A stretch of DNA of 64,000 nt from JBGPQJ01 sp963829485 (GCA_963829485.1 CAWHIK010000004.1:1-64000), one strand, 5' to 3'; positions 25,701 through 34,282 are shown, counted from the stretch's first letter. The notes: generated from the sequence alone by a model not told the origin. Translations and numbers: made by a program.

Positions 25701-28267
25701 ATGGGTGTATTCCGTTTAAACGAACGGGCTGCATTCGCGGCTGTTGTCCACTGTAATAGATTCTTGTGCGTGATGAGCAGGCGGGCGATCGTTAGCCCGA
25801 TGGCGCTCAAAGCAAGCAAGGCTTCGTAGGGAAGAAAGAGAATGGAGAGTGCCCAGCGAATTAATGGAAGCTGGGTTGGTTTAACGATTTGTTTGAGTGA
25901 TAACCGTTTTCGATTGTGCCTTCCTTGTTGCACAGCTTGGATCCCGATGGGTAAAATGGAAGGAAGTACCACCAGCAAGGTCCAGACCAGAGGGGAACCA
26001 GGCAGGAATAGCCAGCCAGCGGTAAGCAATGCCATTAAGGTGGCTGGCAGCAGGCTGCGACGCAAGTTGTCGAATATTTTCCAGCGATTAATAAGGGAAA
26101 GGCGGTTGCGAGTCATCCCGGCTATGGTACGGACGGTTGGTAACAGCCAGGGCAGCAATTGCCAGTCGCCGCGAATCCAACGTCGCATGCGGTTGGCGTA
26201 CACCAGGTAACGCGCCGGAAATTCTTCGTACAGGGCGATATCCGTAACCAATGCGGCGCGTCCGTAAATCCCTTCAAACAGGTCGTGACTGAGAAGAGTA
26301 TTCTGGCGAACCTGACCTGACAGGCTGCGTTCAAACGCGGCGACATCATAAATCCCCTTTCCGACGTAACTCCCTTCGCCGAACAAATCCTGATATACAT
26401 CTGAAACAGCGAAGGAGTACAGGTCAAAACCGGTATTCACAGCATAGAATTGCGAAAAGAAGGAGCGGTTCGCACTCGCTGGTTTAATGGAAACGCGCGG
26501 TTGCAGCACCGTATAACCGGCGATGACCGAACACCCGTCAGAGGCGAATTCGGCATGATTAAGTGGGTGCGCCAGAGTAGCAATTAATCGGCTGGCACTG
26601 CCCTGCGGCAGGGAGGTATCTGCATCCAGTGTGATGACATATTTCATGTCATTGAGAATACTTGTATCCCCAATCTGAGTGGTATAAACAGGATCGCCCA
26701 GGTTGAGCAGCAGGCGATTGAAATCCGCCAGTTTGCCGCGCTTGCGCTCCCAGCCCATCCAAACTCCTTCAGACGAATTCCACTGGCGAGGTCGATGGAA
26801 TAAATAAAAAGGTGTTGCAAAGGCATATTTATTGTTGAGATTATTAATGCCATCCTTGGCCAGATCAAGCAGTGGTTCATCTTCAGGCATGTCCTGTTCT
26901 GGTGCATCCTTGAAATCGGTCAGCAATCCATAGGTTAGTTGCGGGTCCGGATTGGAGAGGTAATAGAGTTCCAGCTCTTGCAGGAGGTGGTTAAGCTCAT
27001 CGGCACTTTCCAGCAAACTGGGGACCACCACCATGGTGCGATTGCCCGGAGGTATACCCTCCGAAAAATCCATGCGAGGCAGACTTTGAGGTCTGATTTG
27101 GCGGGTCACATTCCAATTTACGAGAGTAATGGCTGCCTCTAAAGACAATCCAAACCCAAGGACAACGACGATGATCTGCTGGGCGAGTGAACCACCTGAA
27201 AGCGTGGCATAAACCAGCAATCCTAAAACAAACAAGGCGGTGACGATGGCGATACTCCCCAGGTAAGTCGCTGTTGGAACTGCAAGCAGCGCCTGATGAA
27301 TACGGAGACCTAATCCCGGATGGTAGCCGATACGGACTTCGAGTTCCGTGCGTCCCGCATCCCGCAGATAAAAGCCGACGTGCGTTTGCCTACCTCGCCT
27401 TGATGGTTCGTCCCCCGAGCTGCGAGATAATTCTATTGCAGTGAGCGCGACTGCTTCTTCGCTGAAAGTGGAGTGCCGCGCCAGCTCCTCAACTACACTT
27501 CGATAACTATTGCGGGTGTCGAAGTCCATCTCCGCGTAGATCTTCGCAGGGTCATTCCGTAGAATTTGTTCAACGCGGCTTGTTTGTTCAAAAAAGACCT
27601 GCCAATCTGTAGTGGTAAGCAATCGCAGGCTGTGAAAACAGTTCGCGACAATAATCTCATTTGCCTGAACCGGAGAAGCGACCTGACTCGGATTTTCACT
27701 CAAGCTTTTCGGCGCTTCGATACCGGTCAGTTCAGCAGCTGCATAGACGAGTTGTTCTAAAATCCCGATGCGCAGCATGGTCGGAAATGCCCACAGTTCT
27801 CCGATTGTCAGAGGCGTGATCTGCTGGTAGCTCTGTACAAAAACAACAGCTTGAGTCAGGTCAAGCTGACTCTGGCTGTATCCAAGCCACTCCCAAGCCA
27901 GCGCATAGATCCGTGGGGATCCCTGCAGCGGCAACCTCTTTAGTTTTGGTAATTGGTTGAGAAAGTTGGCTGGGAGATCTTCTTTAACCTGGCGAAAGGT
28001 CTGTTTTACGATATAAAAATTATCCAGCATCCATTCGCCTGCCCGGGAAACAGGTAGATCACTGGATGGAACTGCTTTGAAGATTGCTTTGGCATTTGCC
28101 AAAACCTTTTCCCAATCCTCAAGATGCTCCATTAACTGATCGGCTTTTAGAGAGGAAATTAATTCTACTTTTTGCGTGTTCGCCAGGTGGTGCGCAAATT
28201 CCCTCAGACGATCATCCGCGTCTGATTTGGCTGGATCCGATAGAACACCTGGCTGTGTAACCTGCAT
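19715..28267 (-). CDS. ndvB: NdvB/Cgs-type cyclic beta-glucan synthase
   Basis: One intact 2850-residue membrane enzyme, close in length and layout to Brucella/Rhizobium cyclic beta-1,2-glucan synthase. The N-terminal region (1-320) is soluble; two helices at about 330-380 (YLGSIAIVTALFVLGLLVYA) lead to the GT84 domain with VITLDADTSLPQG (about 540), HDLFEGIYGRAAL (about 660) and the R-x-x-R-W motif RMRRWIRGDW (about 695). Further helices reach about 930. The C-terminal half has two GH94-type beta-sandwich/barrel units, with the catalytic GTGDWNDGMNRVG near 2525. These enzymes initiate, elongate and cyclise glucans and control chain length by phosphorolysis. It starts 2 nt from the universal stress protein stop. 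Linkage type made here cannot be told from sequence. Confidence 0.9.
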   Translation of the reverse strand: MQVTQPGVLSDPAKSDADDRLREFAHHLANTQKVELISSLKADQLMEHLEDWEKVLANAKAIFKAVPSSDLPVSRAGEWMLDNFYIVKQTFRQVKEDLPANFLNQLPKLKRLPLQGSPRIYALAWEWLGYSQSQLDLTQAVVFVQSYQQITPLTIGELWAFPTMLRIGILEQLVYAAAELTGIEAPKSLSENPSQVASPVQANEIIVANCFHSLRLLTTTDWQVFFEQTSRVEQILRNDPAKIYAEMDFDTRNSYRSVVEELARHSTFSEEAVALTAIELSRSSGDEPSRRGRQTHVGFYLRDAGRTELEVRIGYHPGLGLRIHQALLAVPTATYLGSIAIVTALFVLGLLVYATLSGGSLAQQIIVVVLGFGLSLEAAITLVNWNVTRQIRPQSLPRMDFSEGIPPGNRTMVVVPSLLESADELNHLLQELELYYLSNPDPQLTYGLLTDFKDAPEQDMPEDEPLLDLAKDGINNLNNKYAFATPFYLFHRPRQWNSSEGVWMGWERKRGKLADFNRLLLNLGDPVYTTQIGDTSILNDMKYVITLDADTSLPQGSASRLIATLAHPLNHAEFASDGCSVIAGYTVLQPRVSIKPASANRSFFSQFYAVNTGFDLYSFAVSDVYQDLFGEGSYVGKGIYDVAAFERSLSGQVRQNTLLSHDLFEGIYGRAALVTDIALYEEFPARYLVYANRMRRWIRGDWQLLPWLLPTVRTIAGMTRNRLSLINRWKIFDNLRRSLLPATLMALLTAGWLFLPGSPLVWTLLVVLPSILPIGIQAVQQGRHNRKRLSLKQIVKPTQLPLIRWALSILFLPYEALLALSAIGLTIARLLITHKNLLQWTTAANAARSFKRNTPIETWSEMAVSSLLTILLGTTIGVFNPTALWVALPLLIAWLLAPQVAFRISQPVSRITTSLTETQRRQVRRLARRTWAFFEQFAGPNDHWLPPDHFQESPLDKVAHYTTPTNMGLFLVSTFSAYDLGYIGLLELEVRLRSTFETMDKMEHYRGHLLNWYDSQVLTALPPRYVSTVDSGNLAACLITLKQGCLSIAEAPLLDDKRWQGLLVLLDILAEILQALEKNNPHASIESFEVELTSIYERVSANQHLPSAWKMTLDWLSGEGWERVSYRLMDLLKSHPHLRGKSLTELQLYLDLMYQHLQNMQRSVDLFAPWLKHKDEPSELIRQMPAWQEFHNALPASLPKLGEAVEVYERIETALAHFKTRIQTDGIPDIAWDEHARGWCHKLEEDLASARMTVTPLLDGFRDLAEQASAAVAVMDFRFLYNEHRQMFHIGYTPSAERLDPSYYDLLASEARIASLIAIAKGDVPQSHWQHLGRPVTQVNGNQVLLSWSGTMFEYLMPTLFVKNYAGTFLSASCYAALDAQMSYGQEQQVPWGISESGYYAFDVNQNYQYRAFGVPDLGYKRDLPDDLVIAPYASLIGLSLQPQAVLENMARLEQLNMLGRFGFYEALDFTKARLPAGQAHAAVKSYLAHHQGMILLAASNYLLNDVMVERFHADEHIQSVELLLQEKIPQNPPLEYPHTDEPAELLQGARRVESAPWHVPVDSSIPMAHVLSQGDASVMITNSGGGFSQWRDFALTRWHADPTLDQWGTWIYVHDRASGELWSATCQPIICNPGNGSANLPARDKEVLFYPHMVEFQRSDNEITLRTGIIVSTDGVEIRRVNILNNSNRPRHLKITSYGEVVLAAQAVDRRHPALNKMFIESEYLPQENALLFQRRTRSADEKTVVLIHAMRIEAGRKVTGDHESDRAKFLGRMRTMHNPLALQNANRHLSGSDGGTLDPILSLSQEIDLEPHAKTRVTFLTLAAASRADALEKLSHYQSGQAIYHAFDNARASSEKELLELGLNTSSLENIQRLYSALLYPAGGLRAAPHILAQNQKGQAGLWAFGISGDFPILLVRIRNGESPLLIEALQAFTYWRRRNVKVNLVILNEQDTGYALDLYNSIQRQVRRMGADTSLNQRDGIFVLRTDQLQPADLILLETVSGVILDEKDGTLAEHARRLMNRSTRLPEFTPSLSPSRDPEPTEQIQPPGNLLMENGLGGFSSDGREYIIHLRPGQNTPHPWINVIANPQFGFLVSEAGSGPTWAVNSGENRLTPWRNDPVTDMPGEALYLRDEETGLVWSPTPMPAGADTAHEICHGAGYSTFESQSHGLNHKLRLFAAPDAPVKIAHLRLQNLWRRARRITITYYAEWVLGTTRDSHQSHIMPEFDSDKNALLATNHYNSEFGERVAFLATSKKPHSVTTDRTEFLGRMGSLRSPAALGRIGLNSAVNAGLDPCGVLQLHVDLLPGASEEIYFLIGEGASRTESLALIGQVQSPGQVEVIWQAVQHQWDNILNAVTVETPDPAMDLMLNRWLLYQTLSCRLWGRTGLYQSSGAFGFRDQLQDVTALLHTCPGLARAHILEAARHQFEAGDVLHWWNPPSGRGVRTRFSDDLLWLPYVTAEYVTATGDESILHENIPFLKGEPLKVEETDRYSHNEPMTEVFTLYEHCLRALKKGATVGAHGLPLMGTGDWNDGMNRVGMGGRGESVWLGWFLIATLKRFAPLVELMKDDPLPYLQQSENLSRALEAHAWDGDWYLRAFFDDGSKLGSHENSECKIDSIAQSWAVLSGTPDSTRAAQAMESVNKLLVKQAEQMILLFTPPFDKTERDPGYVKGYLPGIRENGGQYTHAAIWTAWAFAKLGQGDRAMELFQMLNPINHANASEKAARYKVEPYVIAADIYSVPPHTGKGGWTWYTGSSGWMYRLGLEAILGISRTGNALNINPCIPRHWPGFKVDYRFGTTNYKIIVGNPNNVNRGIRQVLLDGNPLPDNLILLVDDGRHHELQVVMG

Positions 28268-28269
28268 GA

Positions 28270-29240
28270 TCAGCGCTCAGCGCGTTCCCTTGACGATGCA
28301 TCAAGAGGCTTCTGGTCAAATTTAACGGGCTGGTCCTGAATAATTAAAAGAGATACTTTACCGTACAGGATGAAATTGTTAACCACACTGCCATATGGCC
28401 ATTGGTGTTTCCCAGAATAACCATGGGCGCTTAATGTGACCAGGTCAATATGCTCCTGCTCCACGACTTGGTAGAGTGCCGCAGCGGTGTGATCGCTGGT
28501 AATTAAGTGGGTTTGAACAGAAATTCCTTCCATGTACGATCTCGATTTTGCTTGTTCAAGGTATTGCTCGGCTTCTTCTGTATTTCTTGCGACGACGCGA
28601 TCAGAAAGATCGATATCTTCGCGGACCGGAGGCATCTGGCGTGCCATTTCGGGTGGGTGTACCACATGCACCAGATGGACTTTTGGCTTATGGATAAGCG
28701 CCAATTGGGTGATGATTGGAAGAACATGTTCTGCCCGTTGGGAACCATCCAGCGGTACAAGAATGCGCTGGTCAAGCGAATATGCCGAAAAATCGCCAGC
28801 CAGGCTGTTTTGCAAGTTAGCTCGAATGAGGAGTACTGACGTGGGAGCGCTCAGGATGATTTTTTGTGTAATGCTGCTGATGCCCCATTTCGTTAAGCCA
28901 TGACGTCCATGGCTGCTTAAAATGATTAATTTCATGCCCTCTTTAAGGCATAATCTGTTATTCCTTCCGTCACTAAACCTTCCAGTACGATTGTCCGTAC
29001 CCGAATATCTAATCCTTCAAACCTCGCCTTGACCTCATCCAGGTAAAGAGCCGCTTTTGTTTTTTGGATTTGCCGATTAAGCAAGTCAAACAGTTGGACC
29101 GTTACGCCGGTCTGATTTTTTTCCAGGATGCGGAGCAGGGTAATCTCTGAATTAAAGGCACGGGCAAAAGCTGCTGCATGGGGCAAGACACATTCAGCCA
29201 GTTGAGAACCATCCAGAGGGACAAGAATAGTATCGAACAT
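28270..29240 (-). CDS. Tandem universal stress protein (UspA x2), frameshifted
   Basis: Two UspA domains in one protein of about 323 residues. The start chosen is ATG 29240 (MFDTILVPLDGSQLAECVLP), preceded by AGGGAG. Domain 1 ends with IILSSHGRHGLTKWGISSIT. Domain 2 has RILVPLDGSQRAEHVLPIIT and LVTLSAHGYSGKHQWPYGSVV. The hallmark G-2x-G-9x-G(S/T) ATP-binding signature is only partly kept in both. The frame breaks at 28932-28935 (ALKRA stop / ATGA / MKLIIL); adding one A restores ALKEGMKLIILSS, so this is a single-base deletion. It lies directly upstream of ndvB and likely shares its transcript. Confidence 0.85.
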
Positions 29241-29620
29241 GGTTTCTCCCTTCGATATTTTCTGGAAACCAAGGTTCAACGAATTAAGTATTGAGATACT
29301 CAGTCGGTTGAACTATGGCTGATATTGAGGATGTGATTGGAGGGGAAATCATCTCGCTTATGCGAGGGGATTTAGGAGTTCTGTTGACTGATACGATGCA
29401 GGGATTTCGTTACGCACCTGGCAGAAATGAGTCTTCCAACCGTAAGTAATCCAACTTGCTAAAGCCATTATACTCTACTTCATTACCATTGATGATTAGG
29501 GCTCCGGGGAACTAAGCGGTGGATAATCCATTTTAGTCGTTGCTGAAAAAGTGACACGCTCAACAGTTGATGAGTCGCTTTTTTAATATCCCCTCATCTG
29601 AAATATAGTGCCCGTAACAA
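29241..29620. other. Intergenic stretch, nothing firm
   Basis: About 380 bp without a convincing gene on either strand. The part next to 29240 must hold the promoter of the usp-ndvB transcript (minus strand), but I see no clear consensus boxes. Short imperfect palindromes near 29565 (CTCAACAGTTGATGAG, followed by a TTTTTT run) may be remnants of a terminator on the plus side. Confidence 0.4.
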
Positions 29621-29650
29621 AACTGGCGCACCCGTTGAGGTGCACCAGTT
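29621..29650 (-). terminator. Terminator of secDF
   Basis: AACTGG-C-GCACC / GGTGC-A-CCAGTT stem with a small internal mismatch and loop CGTTGA, followed on the minus strand by TTTTG. It lies 7 nt after the secF stop. Confidence 0.7.
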
Positions 29651-29657
29651 GATTGCC

Positions 29658-30596
29658 TTATAACGATGCTGACGCTTCGTCAGGTTTCTTTTTTCCACGT
29701 CCGAACCAGTTTCGCCATTCCTTGTTCTCCCATACGACCAGGATGGGAGCGGCAAAGAAAATGGATGAGTAGGTTCCACTCAGCAATCCCACAAGGAGGA
29801 TCACTGAAAATTCTCTCAAGGTGATGCCTCCAAACATGGCAAGAGCTAGCAGGAGGAACTCAACCGTCATAAGCTGGGTGTTGATGGACCTTTGAAGGGT
29901 CTGTACAATGGAATGATTTACGAGCTTCTCAAATTCCAATTTACGCAAAAGACGGCTGTTCTCGCGGATGCGGTCGAAGACCACGATCTTATCCTGTACG
30001 GAAAAACCGATGACCGTAAGCAAAGCAGTCAGGAATAGTGCATCCATTTCCCATCCGACCACCAACGAGCCGATGGCTACCACGCTAAAAACGACCAGGA
30101 CATCGTGTATCATGGCAATGATGGCGCTGATACCATAGCGCGACGCGTGTTCCACGCCGCGGAAAGCCCATGTGATGTAAGCGACCACGACCAGGGCGGC
30201 AACGGCTATTGCAAGTGCTGCCCTGGATGTCACCTGAGCGCCAATTGTGGGACCGACGCTGTCCAGGCGAATGACCTCCACGGTCGTATTAAATTCATTC
30301 TCAAGTGCAGAGAGAATCGCTTCACGGTTGGCATCTTCAATGAAGGAGGAGCGAATGACGAGCGTCCCGAGGCTTGTGGTCTGGACCTGGGTGTCCTTGA
30401 TATCCAGGGCATTATATATTTTTATGACATCGGCAGTTGGAGGCAATTCGCCGGATGCAAGTTTAACTTCCAGGAGGCTGCCGCCGGTAAAATCGAGAGC
30501 GAGTGGAAGCCCGTAGACTGCCAGAATGATCATGCCTGGAATGATGATCACCAGCGATAATGCGAAAAACAGATAACGTTTCCCGATAATATTCAT
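29658..30596 (-). CDS. secF: Protein translocase subunit SecF
   Basis: 312-residue SecF of the SecDF RND-type accessory complex, which uses proton motive force to help pull exported proteins through SecYEG. N-terminal helix LFFALSLVIIIPGMIILAVY then DFTGGSLLEVKL (the D-F-x-G-G motif); the five C-terminal helices include VVAYITWAFRGVEHASRYG, IIAMIHDVLVVFSV, VIGFSVQDKIVVFDRIREN and INTQLMTVEFLLLALAMFGG. The V-x-D-x-I-V-x-x-D-R-I-R-E block is strongly conserved. It lies 12 nt downstream of secD. Confidence 0.95.
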   Translation of the reverse strand: MNIIGKRYLFFALSLVIIIPGMIILAVYGLPLALDFTGGSLLEVKLASGELPPTADVIKIYNALDIKDTQVQTTSLGTLVIRSSFIEDANREAILSALENEFNTTVEVIRLDSVGPTIGAQVTSRAALAIAVAALVVVAYITWAFRGVEHASRYGISAIIAMIHDVLVVFSVVAIGSLVVGWEMDALFLTALLTVIGFSVQDKIVVFDRIRENSRLLRKLEFEKLVNHSIVQTLQRSINTQLMTVEFLLLALAMFGGITLREFSVILLVGLLSGTYSSIFFAAPILVVWENKEWRNWFGRGKKKPDEASASL

Positions 30597-30608
30597 GCTT
30601 GCACCTTC

Positions 30609-31959
30609 CTACAGCCCAAACCAGAATTTAACATTCTTAAAATTGATCGACCTTATTGACACTTTGAGTAATGTCCTTGTCACAACGATCGCCGTGAAAA
30701 GACTGATCAAGACGCCGATCGCCAGCGTGAGTGAAAAACCCTTGACGATGGTCGCGCCGAAGGTCGAGCCGAACCAAAAGAGGATGGCAGATGTGATCAA
30801 GGTTGCGATATTCGAGTCAAAAATGGAGGAGCGCGCACGTGTCCAACCCTGATCGAGCGATTGTGTCATGGATTTGCCATTCCGTAATTCCTCTTTGATA
30901 CGCTCAAAAATGAGGATGTTGGCGTCCAGAGCTGCCCCAGTACTCAAGAGGAAACCGGCGATCCCAGCCAGAGTCAAGGTAACGGGGATGAACTTGAATA
31001 TGGCAAACGAGATCAATGCATAGAAAATAATTCCGATGATCGCAATGAATCCCGGAAAACGATAATACAGCGCCATGAACGTGAAAACGGCCAGCATGCC
31101 GATAGCACCTGCGATCAGGCTTTTCCGAAGGGAGTCTTCGCCAAGAGTAGGACCGATGATTCGGGTTTCTAGTATCTTCAAGGGGATCGGCAGCGACCCA
31201 TAGCGGAGTTTGATCGCCAGGTCATTCACTTCGTCGTAAGTGAATTGACCCCGGATAATACCTGCGCCTCCGGTAATCGGTTCATCAATGACCGGGGAGG
31301 ATATGACCTGCTTGTCGAGCGCGATAGTCAGGAACTTCCCTGAATTCAGAGACGTATGGTCCCCGAATACATCTCCACCTTCAGGCGTGAGTTCGAATTG
31401 GATAACATAGCTTCCAAGGTCGTCAGTGGACACGACGGCGGATTTCAAGTCGCTGCCTGTCATGATGGTGTGAAAAACCGTGGAACCGTCTGCTGTGATG
31501 GGTTCTCCGCCGGGGCTGTAATCGGTCTGAATGACCGTTCCAGCTTCCATGGGGATGTCCCCGGTGTCGATAAATTCGAGCAGTCCCGTTTTCTGAATCG
31601 TGCTCAAAATGGCATCCGCATCTTGTACACCTGGGAATTCGCCAACAATTCTACGGTCGCCTGCTTTTTGGATGATGTTTTCCGAGACGCCAAGAGCGTT
31701 TGTGCGGTTTTCGATGATGGTTCTGGCGACCTCCATATCGGCGGCGTCAATTTCCGCGTCCGCAGGCAGGTCGGCTTCGAGCAATACTTGAACACCGCCC
31801 TGAAGATCCAACCCAAGCCTCGGCGATACATTCCTGCGTAAAAAGAATCTCGTTAGAAACTGGATTGACAATAGTGATCTGGTTGTTGAGTACAACCAGC
31901 AAGGATGCAATCACACTGATCAGGATTAATAATATTTTCCACACTTGCGGACGATCCAT
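30609..31959 (-). CDS. secD: Protein translocase subunit SecD, frameshifted
   Basis: SecD, partner of SecF. The first segment (from ATG 31959, MDRPQVWKILLILISVIASL) gives the N-terminal helix; one extra base near 31835 moves the frame, after which SPRLGLDLQGGVQVLLEAD (the G-L-D-L-x-G-G motif) and the periplasmic P1 domain follow. The membrane half is complete: LKILETRIIGPTLGEDSLRK, ALYYRFPGFIAIIGIIFYAL, GFLLSTGAALDANILIFERI and FTLAIGVLISLFTAIVV-like segments. The D-A-N-I-L-I-F-E-R-I-K-E-E block marks helix 4. A restored protein of about 450 residues is normal for bacteria that split SecD and SecF. Confidence 0.9.
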
Positions 31960-32096
31960 TTTAAAATCTCCTGTTCATGAAAATGCCAGCTTTGGGCTGG
32001 CGCAACGGGTGATTATACTCCGATTGGATGGGGTTTGGTAGTCTATTTGGTCTCTGCGCATCGGATTTTACGCATTCTCTAAATCATGCTTTTACG

Positions 32097-32492
32097 TCAA
32101 CGGATGGTTTTTTCCAGGTAATCAAGAACACGATCCAATACATCCTGGGCCAAAAGAGTAGATGTATCGATGTAAATATCTGCATGTTCACGGGCATGGG
32201 ACACCCGGCGCTGTTGTTCCAGGTATTCGTCGTAAGTCCAGTTCATATTCCTTCGTTTGCAGGTGGTCTCAAAAGAAGCATCCAGAAAGATCAACAAATC
32301 GGGGTTGGTAATGCGTCTCCACATATCCTTGACGTAGGAATGCTCCTGGGCGATATGCCTCACACGAAAACCCTTCGCAGTAAGGCCTTCGATCAGCGTG
32401 GATTTTCCCGAAGTGCATACTCCAACAACCCCAATGAGTGGATTCGTCTTACTGAAATTGCCATTCTCCCGGTTGTCTATTGATCTGCTCAT
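32097..32492 (-). CDS. Small P-loop NTPase/kinase-like protein
   Basis: 131 residues with a Walker A motif GVCTSGKST near the N-terminus, then a DLLIFLDASFETTCKRRN region that resembles the LID and base-binding part of adenylate/nucleotide kinases, and a C-terminal helix DRVLDYLEKTI. Full-length nucleotide kinases are about 180-200 residues, so this is a compact form. The target is unknown. The start overlaps the stop of the RCK-channel-like gene by 4 nt (ATGA), so the three genes down from 34254 form an operon. Confidence 0.65.
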   Translation of the reverse strand: MSRSIDNRENGNFSKTNPLIGVVGVCTSGKSTLIEGLTAKGFRVRHIAQEHSYVKDMWRRITNPDLLIFLDASFETTCKRRNMNWTYDEYLEQQRRVSHAREHADIYIDTSTLLAQDVLDRVLDYLEKTIR

Positions 32493-33541
32493 TCGTTATC
32501 ATGCATCAAACGACTCAGTTGCTCAGGTCCCCCAAGCACAGCGATCATATCTTCTCCATCCATCCTGCTGCTGTCGGTGGGGTGCATTTCTGATTGGTGA
32601 TCATGTCTCAACAGCACGATGTTGAGATGGTAATTGTCTTCAACAAAACCGACCGTTTTGCCTGCGAGTTCGGATCCGGGCTTGATGGTCAATCGCGCCA
32701 GGCTGAGTTGCTGCCCTTCCACGGAGATGGGATTCGTGACATCCGCCCCGGCCACAGCAGCTGCGAAAACAGGTGCAGCCATCCCAGTTGCGCTCAATGC
32801 GGAAAAACCAAACTGCTCCTGCAGGCTTTTCGCAAAATCCTCGTCAAAGATCCTGATGACAACATGGATCTTCCCATTGATACTGCGAGCCTTAAGCGCG
32901 ATCTGGAGATTCATCGCATCGTTCTGGGAACACAGGACGATCGTTTTTGCCCGGGAGATCCCCGCCGCCTCGAGAACGGAGGGCCGGGTGGCGTCATCTT
33001 CGATGACCGGGATTCCCATTTTTCGTACCGCGTTGAGCGTGTCCACGCTGGGATTCACCTCCACGACAACCACGTCCACGTCCATTTCATGGATTTTCTG
33101 TACGACCCGGTAGCCGAGGTGACCCAGCCCAACCAGAACGGTATGATCATTATGGGTTGATGCGACAGCCATTTCCCACTCCTTGTTTCTTGCGCGGCGA
33201 TTGAACAGCAGGATTCCGAATTCAGTTAAACCGAGTGCTAAAGTTGCCAACCCAATCAGGGGCATGACGAAATAGAAGGACTGCAGCAAGGGCTGATTGG
33301 GAAATTCACCTGACGATTGCAGAAAAGCCAGGGTCAGCATGAGGTAAAATGCTTCCGCATAAGTCTCAAGCGGCACGCCATACAAGCTGGCTAATTTGAA
33401 ATAAGAAACTCCAAGAACAAGAATCGCCAGCACAAAGATGGCAAGCGGTTCCTTGAATTCACTTAGGAGCAGAAGTGTGTCTCGAAAGGATGCATTCCAC
33501 TCGCGGGGGATGATGCTTCGACGCTTCTTTTTCACGTTCAC
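32489..33541 (-). CDS. TrkA/RCK-domain channel-like protein lacking a K+ filter
   Basis: 350 residues with the layout of a two-helix potassium channel with cytoplasmic RCK (TrkA-N plus TrkA-C) domains. Helix 1: PLAIFVLAILVLGVSYFKLA; the pore position reads TLAFLQSSGEFP instead of TVGYGD; helix 2: SFYFVMPLIGLATLALGL. TrkA-N: VLVGLGHLGYRVVQKIHEMD (G-x-G-x-x-G), DDATRPSVLEAAGI. TrkA-C: the final 80 residues. Without the TVGYG filter it is unlikely to be a selective K+ channel; it may be a nucleotide-sensing membrane protein (inference). Four-base overlaps with genes on both sides place it in an operon. Confidence 0.8.
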   Translation of the reverse strand: MNVKKKRRSIIPREWNASFRDTLLLLSEFKEPLAIFVLAILVLGVSYFKLASLYGVPLETYAEAFYLMLTLAFLQSSGEFPNQPLLQSFYFVMPLIGLATLALGLTEFGILLFNRRARNKEWEMAVASTHNDHTVLVGLGHLGYRVVQKIHEMDVDVVVVEVNPSVDTLNAVRKMGIPVIEDDATRPSVLEAAGISRAKTIVLCSQNDAMNLQIALKARSINGKIHVVIRIFDEDFAKSLQEQFGFSALSATGMAAPVFAAAVAGADVTNPISVEGQQLSLARLTIKPGSELAGKTVGFVEDNYHLNIVLLRHDHQSEMHPTDSSRMDGEDMIAVLGGPEQLSRLMHDNE

Positions 33542-34254
33542 CCCTGGTTAATCGGCAGACGGACGCTCATGCGCCGCGCATTGTCGCCGGAGAGAGGCAT
33601 AACCTTAAGGACGACGACGCTGCAATCGTCAACGGGTCTGCCATCGTCAAGATTGATCGCGTTCGCCAGCAGTGAGTCTGCGATAGATTGTGCAGATGGA
33701 TTTTCCTTGGAAAGCAGATCCAAAAGCTGTGTTTTTGGGTTCATGGGGGTACCGCGCCGTTCTCCGGCATGGACCAACCCGTCGGAAAAAAAGACGACAG
33801 TCAGACCGGGCTCCACGGGTATTTCGTCGATCAGCGGGCGGGAGTTGCGCTGTGTTCCGATGGATTTACCCTCGCCCACAAGTTCCTTTACATCGGTGTT
33901 GTGTGCAACAAGAACAGGACAGGGGTTATTCCTCGTCAGGACAATGGACCTGGTGAGCATATCCAGTGATGCGATATTAAGAGTGGACGAAACTTTCCCG
34001 CCTTTCTCGGCATAGAGGGCGTCCGAAGCCGCCCTGGCTGCAGCTCCATCCCTGACTCCTTCAGCGAGCAGGCTGATGACTTTACGGACCACCATCATCG
34101 AAATCGCTTTAGCGCCCCGTCCTGATGATTGCCCATCGGCCAGTACGACAGAGAGGCCTCCGTGCGGTCTTTCCACGACCTCCAGAGTGTCACCACTCTC
34201 TGAGACAGCATATTTATTGATTTTGGCTACTGCGATTTGAACTTCCATGTCCAC
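33538..34254 (-). CDS. SpoIIE/PP2C-type serine phosphatase
   Basis: 238 residues. The SpoIIE-like catalytic core is visible: EVVERPHGGLSVVLADGQSSG (metal-binding Asp in LADG), NIASLDMLTRSIVLTRNN, VVFFSDGLVHAGE (second metal Asp) and DDCSVVVLKV (third metal Asp). It would dephosphorylate Ser/Thr residues, often on anti-sigma-factor antagonists or two-component inputs. It is the first gene of the phosphatase, RCK protein, P-loop operon, suggesting control of a membrane process by phosphorylation state (inference). Confidence 0.85.
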   Translation of the reverse strand: MDMEVQIAVAKINKYAVSESGDTLEVVERPHGGLSVVLADGQSSGRGAKAISMMVVRKVISLLAEGVRDGAAARAASDALYAEKGGKVSSTLNIASLDMLTRSIVLTRNNPCPVLVAHNTDVKELVGEGKSIGTQRNSRPLIDEIPVEPGLTVVFFSDGLVHAGERRGTPMNPKTQLLDLLSKENPSAQSIADSLLANAINLDDGRPVDDCSVVVLKVMPLSGDNARRMSVRLPINQG

Positions 34255-34282
34255 ATTCTACAATATTTTGATGTGTAATAAA

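Noticed and set aside
29281..29618. Possible small RNA or riboswitch in the gap before usp
   Set aside because: No stable conserved fold or known riboswitch core could be recognised by eye; only weak palindromes.
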